Shown: one piece after another, positions 9,171 to 19,026 of the stretch
Position numbering within the stretch: position 1 is the first letter of the stretch
How the letters are laid out: every line of letters starts with the position of its first letter
Assembly: GCF_921292975.1 (NCBI RefSeq)
Contig: NZ_CAKLCM010000003.1
Span: forward strand, 806,001 to 870,000
Length of the DNA stretch: 64,000 nt
Reading direction: 5' to 3'
DNA from: Vibrio hippocampi
GTDB taxonomy: Bacteria > Pseudomonadota > Gammaproteobacteria > Enterobacterales > Vibrionaceae
Notes under the pieces: generated by a model
The model's database searches: none
What the model was told of the DNA's origin: nothing
The model's input: the letters and a program-made list of their open reading frames with translations, nothing else
Made by a program: the position numbers and the translations under genes

Positions 9171-10166
9171 TTAGTTATCTAAGCCACAAAGTTTAAGTAA
9201 AACTTGTTCTAATTGATCCCAAGGCAGCAATTGACTGTCGATCACCTCGATACGAGACTCAAAATTCTCTAACGACATCTCATTCACCGACACCACACCA
9301 TTCACAACGTTAAACGCATAACAGCCTTTGTCGGTATTCATCACCGCTTTTACGCGTTCGGCAGTCAACGCCGTGAGCATGGAAAACAGCTGGTCGAAAT
9401 CAAACAGGTATTCGCTGCCAATGATCCAGCCACAGCTATAGTGCCCTTGACCTTTGTTTTCCTTACGCACATAGGATTGTTCAGGCGCTAATTCAAAAAC
9501 AGGGTCAAGGTCATCGTGATCGTGTGTATGAGAGTGAGCGTGTCCATGAGCCTCTGCTTGGGCTTGAGTTCTCGGTTCAATATCTAATAACTCAATCGGT
9601 AATTCCCCATTTTTGACCAATTTATGAAATATCTTCGCGGGGTGCTGTTCGGTGACCCAATCGTTGAATGCATCAATATCTTCGGCAGAACACACATCCA
9701 CCTTGTTACCAATCACAACCTCAGCCACCGCCAGTTGGTCGTTAAAATTGCTATTGGTGGTATATTTTTCATCGCTGAGATGACGCGGGTCCATCAAAGC
9801 AATCGTGGCGAACAGTTCAACGTAAGGCTGATATTGCTCAGATGTTAAGGTTTTTAGGATTTGTTTCGGATGACCAAGCCCAGTAGGCTCGATTATCAAG
9901 CGGTCTGGACGCTGACGCAGCAAAGCATTGATCGCCACACTGGTTGGAACCCCTGCCGCACAACACATACAACCACCCGGCACTTCCTTAATCAAAGCCC
10001 CGCCCTCTGCCATCATTGCACCATCAATGCCAATCTCGCCAAATTCATTGACCAACACCGCCCATTTTTCATTGTCAGGCTTAGTTTTTAGCAAGTTGAG
10101 TATGGTGGTGGTTTTTCCTGTGCCCAGGAAGCCAGTGATGATATTGGTAGGTACTTTGCTGCTCAT
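9171..10166 (-). CDS. CobW/COG0523-family GTP-binding metallochaperone
   Basis: P-loop GTPase of the G3E family: Walker A GFLGTGKTT close to the N-terminus, the metal-binding CXCC motif (GGCMCC), the specificity motif NKVD, and a histidine-rich loop (HGHAHSHTHDHDD) typical of zinc-handling COG0523 members, followed by the CobW C-terminal domain. It probably delivers or buffers Zn or another divalent metal. Start choice is open. ATG 10166 gives MSSKVPTNIITGFLG, matching the family start, but has a weak Shine-Dalgarno. An in-frame ATG at 10250 has a strong GGGAGG about six bases upstream and would add 28 residues. No zinc enzyme paralogue is adjacent. Confidence 0.85.
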   Translation of the reverse strand: MSSKVPTNIITGFLGTGKTTTILNLLKTKPDNEKWAVLVNEFGEIGIDGAMMAEGGALIKEVPGGCMCCAAGVPTSVAINALLRQRPDRLIIEPTGLGHPKQILKTLTSEQYQPYVELFATIALMDPRHLSDEKYTTNSNFNDQLAVAEVVIGNKVDVCSAEDIDAFNDWVTEQHPAKIFHKLVKNGELPIELLDIEPRTQAQAEAHGHAHSHTHDHDDLDPVFELAPEQSYVRKENKGQGHYSCGWIIGSEYLFDFDQLFSMLTALTAERVKAVMNTDKGCYAFNVVNGVVSVNEMSLENFESRIEVIDSQLLPWDQLEQVLLKLCGLDN

Positions 10167-10439
10167 AGCTCGAATCCGTTGATAACTGAGCGCTTTAGTA
10201 TATCGGCAAAGTGCCAGTATGTCATAGTGTGTAGCGCGCTCTTGAACCATGTAATGCCTCCCTAAACTATGCCGTGACGTATTTGATGGGCAGGGCACTA
10301 TCAATATGCTAATTCTCTCCAAACTAAGCCACAGGTTAACTACAGACAGTATCTACCACGCAATTTTTATTTTTAATCGAAAACGACAGCTATTTGGTAA
10401 CAAGGTCTTAGCCTTCTATTCCAGAATAGTCGTTAAACT

Positions 10440-12719
10440 CTAATAATTATCACAATTATATATAATTTTATTATTTAACTTACCTTCAACATAAGTTGTA
10501 TAAGAGGCAAAGCCATTGTTATCATTAACATATTTAAACGCACACCCGTATAGGTCAGCTTTAAGACCACCTTTACCATAATTATAATGTTCAATAAAGT
10601 AATCTATCTTATCTAAACTTAGAGTTTCAGTTATATACGACAAAATCAAATAATTCCTAACACTCTCTAAGCTATCATCCTTAATAATATATTCTAAGAC
10701 TAAATCATGACTTTCACCATTAAACTCATAAATATCATCTAGATTTAACACCCAGTACATCAGTTCCGCGTACAATTTCCTAGACGTATCACAAAAATCC
10801 ACAACACCACTATATATTTTGCAATCTTCTGCTGGAAAGTGTTTGTTAAACAAAGATGACATCTGATTGTGAAAGTCATCAAAGTTAGTTTTCATAGTCA
10901 TGTTTTCGTCTGGGTAATATTTCGCATAATAAGAAACAATTTCAAAGAACTTAGTGATCACTTCAAAATAGTTACCTATAGTCTTTCCATGTGAAGATGC
11001 CAAATAGAAATCATGCGTATTAGACTTAATTAGATCATTTTGTTTTGAAAACTTGACATAACTCTTATTGCCAGCTAAATCTATGCCTTTATCAAATACA
11101 TAACTGAATGTGTCAAAAACTTCCTCCAACGTCCAATTAGAGCCCCAGTCACTTTCACCATTAACATACTTAAAATCTCTAACACTTCTCTCCTTTAACA
11201 AATTAACCTCATTTACAAATAAATTAATATCATATTTTTCAAAGCTTAAAATTATATTGCTAGATATATAAATCGGTTTATAATCATAGCTTCCCATATA
11301 CTTTCTAAAAACATCTATATCAACTCCTTTTGGTTTGATAGAAATTGATTTTGTATTGTCCGCATCAATCAACTTGATTTTAAAAATATCTGTATTAACT
11401 CCGGAAATAACAGATATAATATTAACTTCCTTTCCGGGTCGGACGGGATCAGTCTCACTTCTGAAAATCTCAAAATACTCATTCCCTGAAAACATTTCTA
11501 TTAAATTAATTCTCCCACCATTAAAATGATAGCTAATCTCATCGAATGTCACCTCGCCATTTTTCAATCTAAGCGTCGCAAGGCAATAATGGTATTTAGT
11601 ATCTGACTTACGCTCAAGCCTATCTTCTGATAAACTATACAACGGATCAAACTTAATTAATTTCGCTGCTAAGCAAACTGATTCGATATCCTTCTTGTAG
11701 ATTTTTTCAAACATACCCACCTTGTTATCATCATGACCATATAAAAACTGAATTATTTTGTCTATAACACGTTTAACATCCATGCCAAAAAACATTGATA
11801 ATTTCTCGTCATCAGATTGACTTATATTGCTATTATTACAACTATATTGACCTGAGTTTACTATTGAATCACACACCGCACTTTCAATAGGAATTATTAC
11901 AAACCTATTTTCTTTTACGTCTTTGGGCAAATCAATTTCATATAGAGAATAATTATCATAGAAAGCCCATAATAATAACAAAATCGGTGCCAAAATTACT
12001 ACAAAAAACCAGTTACCAATTAGCTTTACTATCATTTGATCAAAATAGAACTCTGGATATAACAACCTAGCCTTTAACTTCTTAAAAAACTTTAAATTAA
12101 ATATTTTAAATCCATCCAAATTTGGAACGCCAAAATATGCGATTACAATGCAAATAATGGTAATGTAGTAATGTCTATCAATGTTTATGGGGTTATAGAC
12201 ATTTTCATGCAAACTAAGCCATGTTAATATAACAAGGCAAAATACAATCAGAGCACTATAATTTAAAAACCATTTAACAAAAAACAATTTAGATGGGAAG
12301 CACTTCCCACTTACTATTCCATCCTTGTTTTTTAGCGTCACCCATATGGAAATGTCAACTCCATTAGACAATTTAATCTGAATTGGAATCTTAACCTGCC
12401 GCCAATCCTCGATATTACCAGACATACCATCAGCTAAAAGTGAAATGTTTATATTATCACTTTCATTTAACACAATATCTCGATTGGCTACACCATTATT
12501 ATCAAGCCACTTTAGTTCAATGTTTGATAATGGAATCTTCCTAATTTTTTCTTTTTTCAATATCGATGCAAAACCATAGGTCAGCTTACAATTTCCACAT
12601 GATACGCCTATAATTTTTATCAACTCATTTTCAAATAGATTGAAATTCAACTTTACTTCGGCTGTTATGCTACCTTCACTTTGTTCATTTAGTAATCCTT
12701 TAGTTACTTGTATATCCAT
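10440..12719 (-). CDS. Unknown 759-residue membrane protein, AT-rich
   Basis: I do not recognise this protein. About 150 N-terminal residues look beta-rich and contain a CGNC pair (residues 41-44). Three hydrophobic segments follow at about residues 153-170, 185-200 and 233-253, and then roughly 500 soluble residues with many Asp, Asn, Lys and Tyr and no recognised catalytic motif. ATG 12719 has an AGGG seven bases upstream. The coding DNA is clearly richer in A/T than genes on either side and is rich in AT-ending codons, which suggests transfer. It is a single gene with about 120-180 bp of non-coding DNA on each side and no transposase or integrase. A sensor, a defence protein or a surface-associated protein are all possible. 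Confidence 0.75.
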   Translation of the reverse strand: MDIQVTKGLLNEQSEGSITAEVKLNFNLFENELIKIIGVSCGNCKLTYGFASILKKEKIRKIPLSNIELKWLDNNGVANRDIVLNESDNINISLLADGMSGNIEDWRQVKIPIQIKLSNGVDISIWVTLKNKDGIVSGKCFPSKLFFVKWFLNYSALIVFCLVILTWLSLHENVYNPINIDRHYYITIICIVIAYFGVPNLDGFKIFNLKFFKKLKARLLYPEFYFDQMIVKLIGNWFFVVILAPILLLLWAFYDNYSLYEIDLPKDVKENRFVIIPIESAVCDSIVNSGQYSCNNSNISQSDDEKLSMFFGMDVKRVIDKIIQFLYGHDDNKVGMFEKIYKKDIESVCLAAKLIKFDPLYSLSEDRLERKSDTKYHYCLATLRLKNGEVTFDEISYHFNGGRINLIEMFSGNEYFEIFRSETDPVRPGKEVNIISVISGVNTDIFKIKLIDADNTKSISIKPKGVDIDVFRKYMGSYDYKPIYISSNIILSFEKYDINLFVNEVNLLKERSVRDFKYVNGESDWGSNWTLEEVFDTFSYVFDKGIDLAGNKSYVKFSKQNDLIKSNTHDFYLASSHGKTIGNYFEVITKFFEIVSYYAKYYPDENMTMKTNFDDFHNQMSSLFNKHFPAEDCKIYSGVVDFCDTSRKLYAELMYWVLNLDDIYEFNGESHDLVLEYIIKDDSLESVRNYLILSYITETLSLDKIDYFIEHYNYGKGGLKADLYGCAFKYVNDNNGFASYTTYVEGKLNNKIIYNCDNY

Positions 12720-12896
12720 ATTTAACCCTAATCACTACCAACCTAGTTTGTAGCATGATTATAGTACAAGATTACACCGTTCGATATTTTAGTCTAATGA
12801 ATTTACTAACTATTCTCTGTCAACACTAAAATATACCCACTGTTAAATTTGATAGCGTGTAATTCCCCCTCAACCTTGTAATGCATCTATAAACTA

Positions 12897-13325
12897 CTAC
12901 ACATTGCCACTATTGGAAGAATTAAAGGAAAACATACGCACTTCGTCACGAGCGAACCACCCCAGTTTTTGGTAAAACCCTTGAGCATTGAGATTATCAT
13001 TGGCAACGAATAGGTGCGTTTTTGCAATGCCAATGTTTGCAAGACCATCTACGGCTGCTGAAATTAGTTTTGCTCCTATACCTTGACCACGGCAATTGGA
13101 ATTGACAGCTAGATGCTGAATGTAGCCCCGACGACCATCCGTTCCGACCAAAATGGCACCGACAATATCGCCACCTTTGAGTGCGACAAAACTAAGATTT
13201 GGGTTGCGCTGTAAGTAACGAGCAATGTTTTCCATTGAGTCTGCATCACGTAACAGCATCGCTTCTGTTTCAGACCATAATTCAATCACTTGAGAGTAAT
13301 CGGAGATATCCATTTCTCTTATCAC
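12897..13325 (-). CDS. GNAT-family N-acetyltransferase
   Basis: 142-residue acetyltransferase of the single-domain GNAT type. It shows the start typical of the family (IREMDISDYSQVIELW), strand beta-4 (GYIQHLAVNSNCRGQGIG) and the acetyl-CoA pyrophosphate-binding loop Q/RGQGIGAKL, then FVANDNLNAQGFYQKLGW near the end. GTG 13323-13325 is preferred: AGAGGA lies eight bases upstream and it yields the usual N-terminus. The substrate cannot be read from sequence. It lies leftward, downstream of the LysE-type gene, with about 175 bp between them. Confidence 0.85.
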   Translation of the reverse strand: MIREMDISDYSQVIELWSETEAMLLRDADSMENIARYLQRNPNLSFVALKGGDIVGAILVGTDGRRGYIQHLAVNSNCRGQGIGAKLISAAVDGLANIGIAKTHLFVANDNLNAQGFYQKLGWFARDEVRMFSFNSSNSGNV

Positions 13326-13502
13326 TGCTATTTTCCTCTAAATAAATAACGGTAGTGCTATTGTACCGTAAATATTTCCTTGATTGGTTCTAAATCACCC
13401 AGCAATAAAAGAAATTTTCAGCAATCATGAAAAACTTGAATTCGAGTTTGATCCTCGGATTTTCATGTAGTTTGGCGGGCTTATTGAGGGTTGGTTGGAT
13501 CA

Positions 13503-14141
13503 TTAAAAGTTTAAATAGCCAACGAATAAAGCGATTCCAAAGCTGATTAGAATCAGTCCAGCAAAGCGTTCTACAATATGAATATAGCCACTTAAAGGTT
13601 TTTGAACACGAGGCTGACCTAAAAGTGATGCAATAAGTAAATCCCAGATAAGAACGGCGAAAAACATCCATAATCCACACGAAATTTGTTGGATAAGCGT
13701 CACTTCACTGCCAAGAATAACGGTCATTAGGCTCATATAAAACAGTGCATTTTTAGGGTTAAGTAGTGCCGAGTTTAGTCCCAACATCAATTGCTTTTTA
13801 GCTGTAGGGATTTCTAGCTGTTCAAAATGAAGTTCAGTCTCTCGTTTTGTGCTTCTGAATAGAGCGATACCTAACCACAAAAGATAAATCCCCCCTAAGA
13901 CTTCGACCAATAAATACATCACTTTATTGTCACGTATACTGGTCCAGCCAAATATCGCGACTCCGATATAGACAGCATTACCTAATGCAACACCGAGACA
14001 AATAAAGCGGCTACCTTGCAACTTATGTCGAATTGAGTGGGCAACAATCAAGAAAAAATCTTGTCCCGGACTGAGTAAAGCAACAAAGTGAGCGAAAGCG
14101 AGTGCAGGAAAAGCAACAGGGAAAAATGTAGAGTACGACAT
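13503..14141 (-). CDS. LysE/RhtB-family exporter
   Basis: 212-residue inner-membrane protein of the LysE translocator family, with about six membrane segments. The N-terminal segment carries the family signature (HFVALLSPGQDFFLIVAHS) and a middle segment reads LGLNSALLNPKNALFYMS. The members export amino acids or related compounds. The substrate is not predictable. It follows the AraC-type regulator on the same strand by about 50 bp, so that regulator may control it. Confidence 0.85.
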   Translation of the reverse strand: MSYSTFFPVAFPALAFAHFVALLSPGQDFFLIVAHSIRHKLQGSRFICLGVALGNAVYIGVAIFGWTSIRDNKVMYLLVEVLGGIYLLWLGIALFRSTKRETELHFEQLEIPTAKKQLMLGLNSALLNPKNALFYMSLMTVILGSEVTLIQQISCGLWMFFAVLIWDLLIASLLGQPRVQKPLSGYIHIVERFAGLILISFGIALFVGYLNF

Positions 14142-14190
14142 ATTAAAGCATCCATAGTAAAACCGATTCCTTAACTATGCTGCTTTTAGG

Positions 14191-15030
14191 TTAGTGATTA
14201 TTGTCGAAAATTGACTTTATGTTTTGATATTGCCTTGGAGTGGAGGCTGTATAGTTGACGAAAGATCGATGCAATTGACTCTGGTCAGAGAATCCAACCT
14301 CAATAGCAACGTCGGCAATCTGCATGCCACCTCTGAGCAATACTTTAGCCTTTTCAATTCGATGGTTATTGAGAAATGATTTCGGTGTGATTCCAAACTG
14401 ACTTTTGAATTTTCTAATTAATGTCTCTTTGCTTTGTCCCAACTGGCGGGCAAGCACATCTAGTTGCGGAGTATTCTCTATGTCTTGCAGAAGAAGCTGT
14501 TTGAGTTGCAGAGCTAATTTGTCATCATCAAGCACCCCATTTTTCGGTGTACAACAAAGGCTCAGTAAATCGATAAGAGAGCTTTCGACCATGGAAGCAG
14601 TTTGCAGAGACTCCTGTTTCAATAGTTGTGGAATTAATTGTCCTAAGCCACTCTCATTGACTGGATGGCGAAACAAGGCTTGGTCAACAGTAAAGGTTAG
14701 CACCTCGAAACCAAAGAGTTTTGATAACCTCTGACAGCACCAATCGTTGTCGATGTAAAGCATGTGATAACTGCGAGGTTGGTTTTCTACCGGGTTACAG
14801 GCATGAACCAATTTAGGTTCAATCAGGATCAGATCGCCTTTTGTTAGAAATAGGTGCTCGTTGGGTAATGACAAGTCTGTTTTACCTGCCTCGATAATTC
14901 CAATAGATAAATCAGCGTGGTAATGCGCCTTATAGCTTTGCCGACTGTCTTTTGTATATCGAACAGTCAGGTGAGGCATAAACTGGCTTGTCCAGTAACT
15001 CTGATCAATATCTCTTACGCTTCCAACCAT
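14191..15030 (-). CDS. AraC-family transcriptional regulator
   Basis: 279 residues: an N-terminal cupin-like ligand-binding domain (HYHADLSIGIIEAGKTDL, about residues 36-55), and two C-terminal helix-turn-helix motifs (VLARQLGQSKETLIRKFKSQ, then IADVAIEVGFSDQSQLHRSF and the family tail TASTPRQYQ). This is the AraC_binding/HTH_18 layout of regulators often paired with LysE exporters. It sits about 50 bp upstream of the LysE gene in the same direction, which supports local control of that exporter. Confidence 0.88.
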   Translation of the reverse strand: MVGSVRDIDQSYWTSQFMPHLTVRYTKDSRQSYKAHYHADLSIGIIEAGKTDLSLPNEHLFLTKGDLILIEPKLVHACNPVENQPRSYHMLYIDNDWCCQRLSKLFGFEVLTFTVDQALFRHPVNESGLGQLIPQLLKQESLQTASMVESSLIDLLSLCCTPKNGVLDDDKLALQLKQLLLQDIENTPQLDVLARQLGQSKETLIRKFKSQFGITPKSFLNNHRIEKAKVLLRGGMQIADVAIEVGFSDQSQLHRSFVNYTASTPRQYQNIKSIFDNNH

Positions 15031-15241
15031 GACCGTAACATTCCTTTTCGCAAGCCGACGTATTGAGAGAGTTCCAGATTACTTGAATCAAGTCAAACGT
15101 TGATGGTTATATATTAATACAGTGCTCTTGATGAATCGCAACTTCGTAATACAACCAGTATTCTTCTGACAATCCCACCCTCAAAAAAAGAGCCTACCCA
15201 AAGTAAGCTCCTATACCGAAAAAATCATTGAACGAATTAAA

Positions 15242-16414
15242 TCAATCCAACAGCTTTCTCACGTCCACCCAGCGGTCATTTTTACGGATCAAGTCGATAA
15301 TTTGCTGATAGCGACAACCATCTTCAAAGGTTTGATAGGCTTCATCGCCGTTCCCAGAAATATCGTTGACCAACAGGCGTGCAAGGTGAGTCCAACTGCG
15401 TTGAGTATCGTCATCAATATCCGGTAGCAACGCACTAATCTCAGCGGGAAGCGTTTGCTCTTGCCATTGCGCACCATCCCAAAGGTATAGCGGACCACCG
15501 CCATAATGTCCTTTGATATAGATAGAGCCTTTGCTGCCATGGAACACAATATGATCGTCATTGAAACGCGGCACCAAACCACCATGCTTAAACAGTACTG
15601 ATACCGGATTTGCGGTTTCTATACGGCTTTCCACTTGTGCCATAACGGTGTAGGACCATTCCACATCGCAATCGCGCCACTCAAGATTCGGATCGTCGAT
15701 ATCTTTAGGGATAAAGTTGCGGCGCTCAGTAAAATTATGCACGCCACTTACCACGGGAGCTTTGGGCATATCGTTTCGTACTTCGCCACAAATAGACAGT
15801 ATGTTTTCACCAACAACAGAAGTCACGATAGACAGCAGGTGAGTAAAGTTATTGTTGAGTCGTCCACCGCCCGCGGCTTGTTCGTGCGACCAACCAAACG
15901 GTATGTAGCGATCAAGATTAAAATGCGAAATGCATTCAACTTCGAGTGGCTCGCCAATCGCCCCTTGCTCAACCAATTGCTTGGCATGAATGATATTTGG
16001 CATATAACGGAAGCTGGAAGCGAACGCGGTTTTCACCCCGCGCTTTTGCGCTAATCGATATATCTCAACAGCGGATTCCCCGCTCTCAGTCAGCGGCTTG
16101 TCACAAAATACATGACAGCCAAATTGAATGGCGTCTTTAATTGGCTCAACGTGAGCACCACCCGGTGTTGCAATCGCGACAATATCGGGCTTACAAACCT
16201 CTAAAGCCAATTGCCAGTTGGTACCGAAGTATGGGATGTCGAGTTTTGCCGCGACTTCTTCAACCACTTTTTCAGTACGACCGACAATACCCACGACTTC
16301 CGCACCCGCATCACGAAACGCGGCGGCGTGACCTTGCCCAGCGAAACCAGTTCCATAAACTAGGACTTTCTTTGCATCTGCTTTGTTGTTATTTACTGTG
16401 CTTGCTTGCGTCAT
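15242..16414 (-). CDS. Gfo/Idh/MocA-family NAD(P)-dependent oxidoreductase
   Basis: 390 residues with an N-terminal Rossmann fold (VLVYGTGFAGQGHAAAF, about 19-35), the motif CDKPLTES near residue 115 (equivalent of the family EKP signature, with the catalytic Lys), and the C-terminal substrate domain. It probably oxidises or reduces a sugar or sugar acid. It is downstream of the mannonate dehydratase-like gene on the same strand (about 80 bp gap), making a two-gene unit likely controlled by the divergent LacI regulator. It may generate the sugar acid that the dehydratase uses; this is inference from context. Confidence 0.85.
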   Translation of the reverse strand: MTQASTVNNNKADAKKVLVYGTGFAGQGHAAAFRDAGAEVVGIVGRTEKVVEEVAAKLDIPYFGTNWQLALEVCKPDIVAIATPGGAHVEPIKDAIQFGCHVFCDKPLTESGESAVEIYRLAQKRGVKTAFASSFRYMPNIIHAKQLVEQGAIGEPLEVECISHFNLDRYIPFGWSHEQAAGGGRLNNNFTHLLSIVTSVVGENILSICGEVRNDMPKAPVVSGVHNFTERRNFIPKDIDDPNLEWRDCDVEWSYTVMAQVESRIETANPVSVLFKHGGLVPRFNDDHIVFHGSKGSIYIKGHYGGGPLYLWDGAQWQEQTLPAEISALLPDIDDDTQRSWTHLARLLVNDISGNGDEAYQTFEDGCRYQQIIDLIRKNDRWVDVRKLLD

Positions 16415-16493
16415 TATTTGTTTCCTTTGTTAATTCGTGTTCCCTGATAACATGAGCGGCATTGTCTCGATACCATGCCGCCTGTCTCTGATG

Positions 16494-17711
16494 TTACCAA
16501 TGCCATAGCGTGCCATCTTCTAGACGACTGACTGGCAGGTACGAACGCTTGTATTGATATTGCTCGGCTTGTTGTTCATCAAACTCCACGCCTAATCCCG
16601 GTGCGTCACTGACGATGATCATGCCATTATCCAATTTAAAGTCGTGCTTAAAAATCTTCTGACATGCTTCATTACCAAAACCAACAAACTCTTGGATCCC
16701 AAAGTTATGTGTCGCGGTATTAAGGTGAGCATGAGCCGCAAAACAGATAGGCGATAAGTCAGGGGCACCATGGGGTGCAGTGCGAACGTTATATACCGCG
16801 GCAAAATCAGAGATTTTCTTAACGCCAGTGATGCCTCCTGCGTGAGTCGCTGCAACACGGATAAAGTCAATCCACTGGTTTTGGATCATGTCTTTACAAT
16901 CCCAAATCGTATTGTAGGTTTCACCAATTGCTAAAGGCGTGGTGGTATGCTGGCGGATAAGCTCGTAGTTAGCTTGGTTTTCCGCAATAGACGCATCTTC
17001 TAAAAACAACAGGTTATACGGTTCGAGCATTTTGCCAAGCTTAGCGGATTCGATTGGCGTTAAGCGGCTATGCACATCATGAAGAAAGTGAACCTGATCG
17101 CCAAAGCGTTCTCTTGCTCGTTCAAACAACTCTGGAACTAGCTTAAAGTATTTCGCGGTTGACCACTCTTGCTCGGGTGGCAAAGGACGGTTACCTTGCA
17201 GCTCAAAGTAATCTTTTTTATCACCTAAAACGCCATAGGTCTCTTTTAGACCAGGAATAGCGGTTTGCAGTCTTACCGCCTTAAAGCCTTGCTCGATACA
17301 TTCCGCCACTTTATCCAAGGTATCGTCGATGGTTTCGCCGTTTGCGTGCGCGTAAACCGTGACACCTTGACGGCACTTTCCGCCCAGCAGTTGATACACT
17401 GGGAGGTTCGCTACCTTGCCTTTAATATCCCACAACGCCATATCAATCGCAGCAATAGCCGCCATGGTCACCGGACCACGACGCCAATAAACACCTTGAT
17501 AGAGGTATTGCCAAATGTCTTCAATATCTTGCGGGTTACGACCTATTAAGCAAGGCGCGACATGTTCTTCTAAATAAGTGGCAACCGCCATTTCTCTGCC
17601 ATTCAGTGTTGCGTCCCCAAGACCATAAACCCCCTCATCTGTACACACTTTCACCGTGACAAAGTTACGACCTGGATTGGTGACAAATACTTTTATTTCA
17701 CTAATTTTCAT
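16494..17711 (-). CDS. Enolase-superfamily dehydratase, D-mannonate dehydratase subgroup (ManD/RspA-like)
   Basis: 405 residues of the usual length for this subgroup, which dehydrates D-mannonate (some members D-gluconate) to 2-keto-3-deoxygluconate. Visible features: the capping N-domain, barrel metal ligands in [18 protein letters not shown] and AIGETYN, and a catalytic loop near [10 protein letters not shown]. In ManD subgroup proteins the residue after the HG of this loop is reported to distinguish efficient mannonate enzymes from weak ones. Here it is Ala, and I cannot assign the activity. It is the first gene after the LacI-type operator and is divergent from the regulator; no sugar-acid transporter or KDG kinase gene is nearby. 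Confidence 0.85.
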   Translation of the reverse strand: MKISEIKVFVTNPGRNFVTVKVCTDEGVYGLGDATLNGREMAVATYLEEHVAPCLIGRNPQDIEDIWQYLYQGVYWRRGPVTMAAIAAIDMALWDIKGKVANLPVYQLLGGKCRQGVTVYAHANGETIDDTLDKVAECIEQGFKAVRLQTAIPGLKETYGVLGDKKDYFELQGNRPLPPEQEWSTAKYFKLVPELFERARERFGDQVHFLHDVHSRLTPIESAKLGKMLEPYNLLFLEDASIAENQANYELIRQHTTTPLAIGETYNTIWDCKDMIQNQWIDFIRVAATHAGGITGVKKISDFAAVYNVRTAPHGAPDLSPICFAAHAHLNTATHNFGIQEFVGFGNEACQKIFKHDFKLDNGMIIVSDAPGLGVEFDEQQAEQYQYKRSYLPVSRLEDGTLWHW

Positions 17712-17820
17712 ACTAATTCTCTCGCCTTATTATTTTTGTTCGCTGTGGTGACATTAGGATAAGCACACGGTATCGCGACTCGGTACATCAATTGACTATA
17801 CCAACCAAGTAAACCAATTT

Positions 17821-17836
17821 AGTAAACCGGTTTACT
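17821..17836. promoter_or_regulatory. Palindromic LacI-family operator
   Basis: AGTAAACCGGTTTACT is a perfect 16-bp palindrome with the central CG step common in LacI-family operators. It lies between the LacI gene (start 17911) and the divergent dehydratase gene (start 17711). A partial copy of one arm (AGTAAACC) occurs about 15 bp to its left, so a second weaker site is possible. The regulator's HTH begins with IRIIDVANHAGVSKSTVSQYL, in the class that binds such sites. Confidence 0.7.
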
Positions 17837-17910
17837 TGAATAATAGTCTGCTAAAAGTTAGGATGTCAATCACTTGATTTGAGCCAGATAACAATTTTAA
17901 AAAAATACCT

Positions 17911-18921
17911 ATGAGCAAAATCCGAATCATCGACGTTGCCAATCATGCAGGCGTTTCAAAAAGTACCGTTTCTCAATACCTTAATGGACGCTATGGTCAT
18001 ATGTCGGAAGCGACGAAGGGGAAAATTAAGCAAGCGATTTCTGACTTGAACTATGTGCCCAGCCCAATTGCTCGCAATTTAAAAAGTGACAAAACCAAAA
18101 CCATTGGGGTTGTTGTGCGTGATATTTCAGGCTTTAACACTGGGAAAGTGTTGCGGGCGATCGATGACTACTGTAAACGTCATCAATATAATGTGTTTAT
18201 TTACAATACCGATTTCGATCCTGAGATTGAAAAGCAATCGCTGCAGATTTTGCGTCAAATGCGAGTCGATGGAATCATCTTAACCTCGACTGGGCACAAT
18301 CAAGAGTTGATACATAGCTATCAGCAACAAAACTTCCCTATTGTCGAGTTTCAATTGGAATATCCAGGTACGCGCTCTAATATTGTGGTGTCGGATTATT
18401 TTGCTGGTGCGAAACAGGCAACAGAATACCTGATTAAACTGGGTCATCAGCGTATTGCGTTTGTGACTCAGCCTTTTGAATCTGGTGACTCGCGATCGCA
18501 ACGTTATCAAGGCTACCGAGAAGCTCTAGCGCTGCACAATATCGAGTTTGAAAGTGATTGGGTCATTGATTGGCAGCGAGAAAGCGGCTTTGCCACCAAC
18601 CCGACCGTTCTAATAAATAGCGAACAACCAGTAACGGCCATGTTCAGTCAACACCTTGCGATTACCATGGATCTTTTGAAGTTGCTTGATAGCAATAACA
18701 TTAGCATACCGAATCAGGTATCCGTGGTTGGTTTTGATGAAATCCCGATGGTGGACATGTTTAAAGTACCGGTGACTGTGATCAAACAGGATGCTTATCA
18801 AATCGGTGTCGAGTCCGCTAAGTTGATGTTGCAAGCGATCAACGCTCCTGAACAAGCAGCACAAAAGGTCATCGTACCCTGTGAACTGATAGCGCGTGAC
18901 TCATGTAAATTACTATCTTAG
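17911..18921 (+). CDS. LacI-family transcriptional regulator
   Basis: 336 residues. The N-terminal helix-turn-helix (IIDVANHAGVSKSTVSQYLNG) and hinge (YVPSPIARNLKS) precede a periplasmic-binding-protein-like sensor domain that ends with the usual SAKLMLQAI segment and a C-terminal tail. It is divergent from the dehydratase/oxidoreductase pair and should repress it in the absence of the cognate sugar acid or intermediate. The Shine-Dalgarno before ATG 17911 is poor (A-rich run), so translation may be weak, as for many regulators. Confidence 0.9.
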   Translation: MSKIRIIDVANHAGVSKSTVSQYLNGRYGHMSEATKGKIKQAISDLNYVPSPIARNLKSDKTKTIGVVVRDISGFNTGKVLRAIDDYCKRHQYNVFIYNTDFDPEIEKQSLQILRQMRVDGIILTSTGHNQELIHSYQQQNFPIVEFQLEYPGTRSNIVVSDYFAGAKQATEYLIKLGHQRIAFVTQPFESGDSRSQRYQGYREALALHNIEFESDWVIDWQRESGFATNPTVLINSEQPVTAMFSQHLAITMDLLKLLDSNNISIPNQVSVVGFDEIPMVDMFKVPVTVIKQDAYQIGVESAKLMLQAINAPEQAAQKVIVPCELIARDSCKLLS

Positions 18922-18969
18922 CTAGCGATAACTCTATGGCGCGCAAAGGGTTCTGGTCTCTCAAACAAC

Positions 18970-19002
18970 AAAGCGAATCTTTTAAAGATTCGCTTTGCTT
19001 TT
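18970..19002. terminator. Bidirectional hairpin terminator
   Basis: Arms AAAGCGAATCTTT (18970-18982) and AAAGATTCGCTTT (18984-18996) form a perfect 13-bp stem with a one-base centre, followed by CTTTTA. It sits between the convergent LacI gene and the small leftward gene at 19027-19176. Confidence 0.75.
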
Positions 19003-19026
19003 ACCTAGGGGTTCACACGTCGTTAC

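Noticed and set aside
12720..12896. Integron attC site next to the AT-rich gene and the GNAT gene
   Set aside because: No paired GTTARRRY/RYYYAAC core sites with a hairpin were found, despite GNAT genes being common in Vibrio integrons.
10323..12896. Flanking direct repeats marking an insertion around the AT-rich gene
   Set aside because: No matching direct repeats were found by eye at the two borders.
13390..13680. 96-residue leftward frame overlapping the LysE gene
   Set aside because: Lies mostly inside the LysE-type gene in another frame; no family resemblance.
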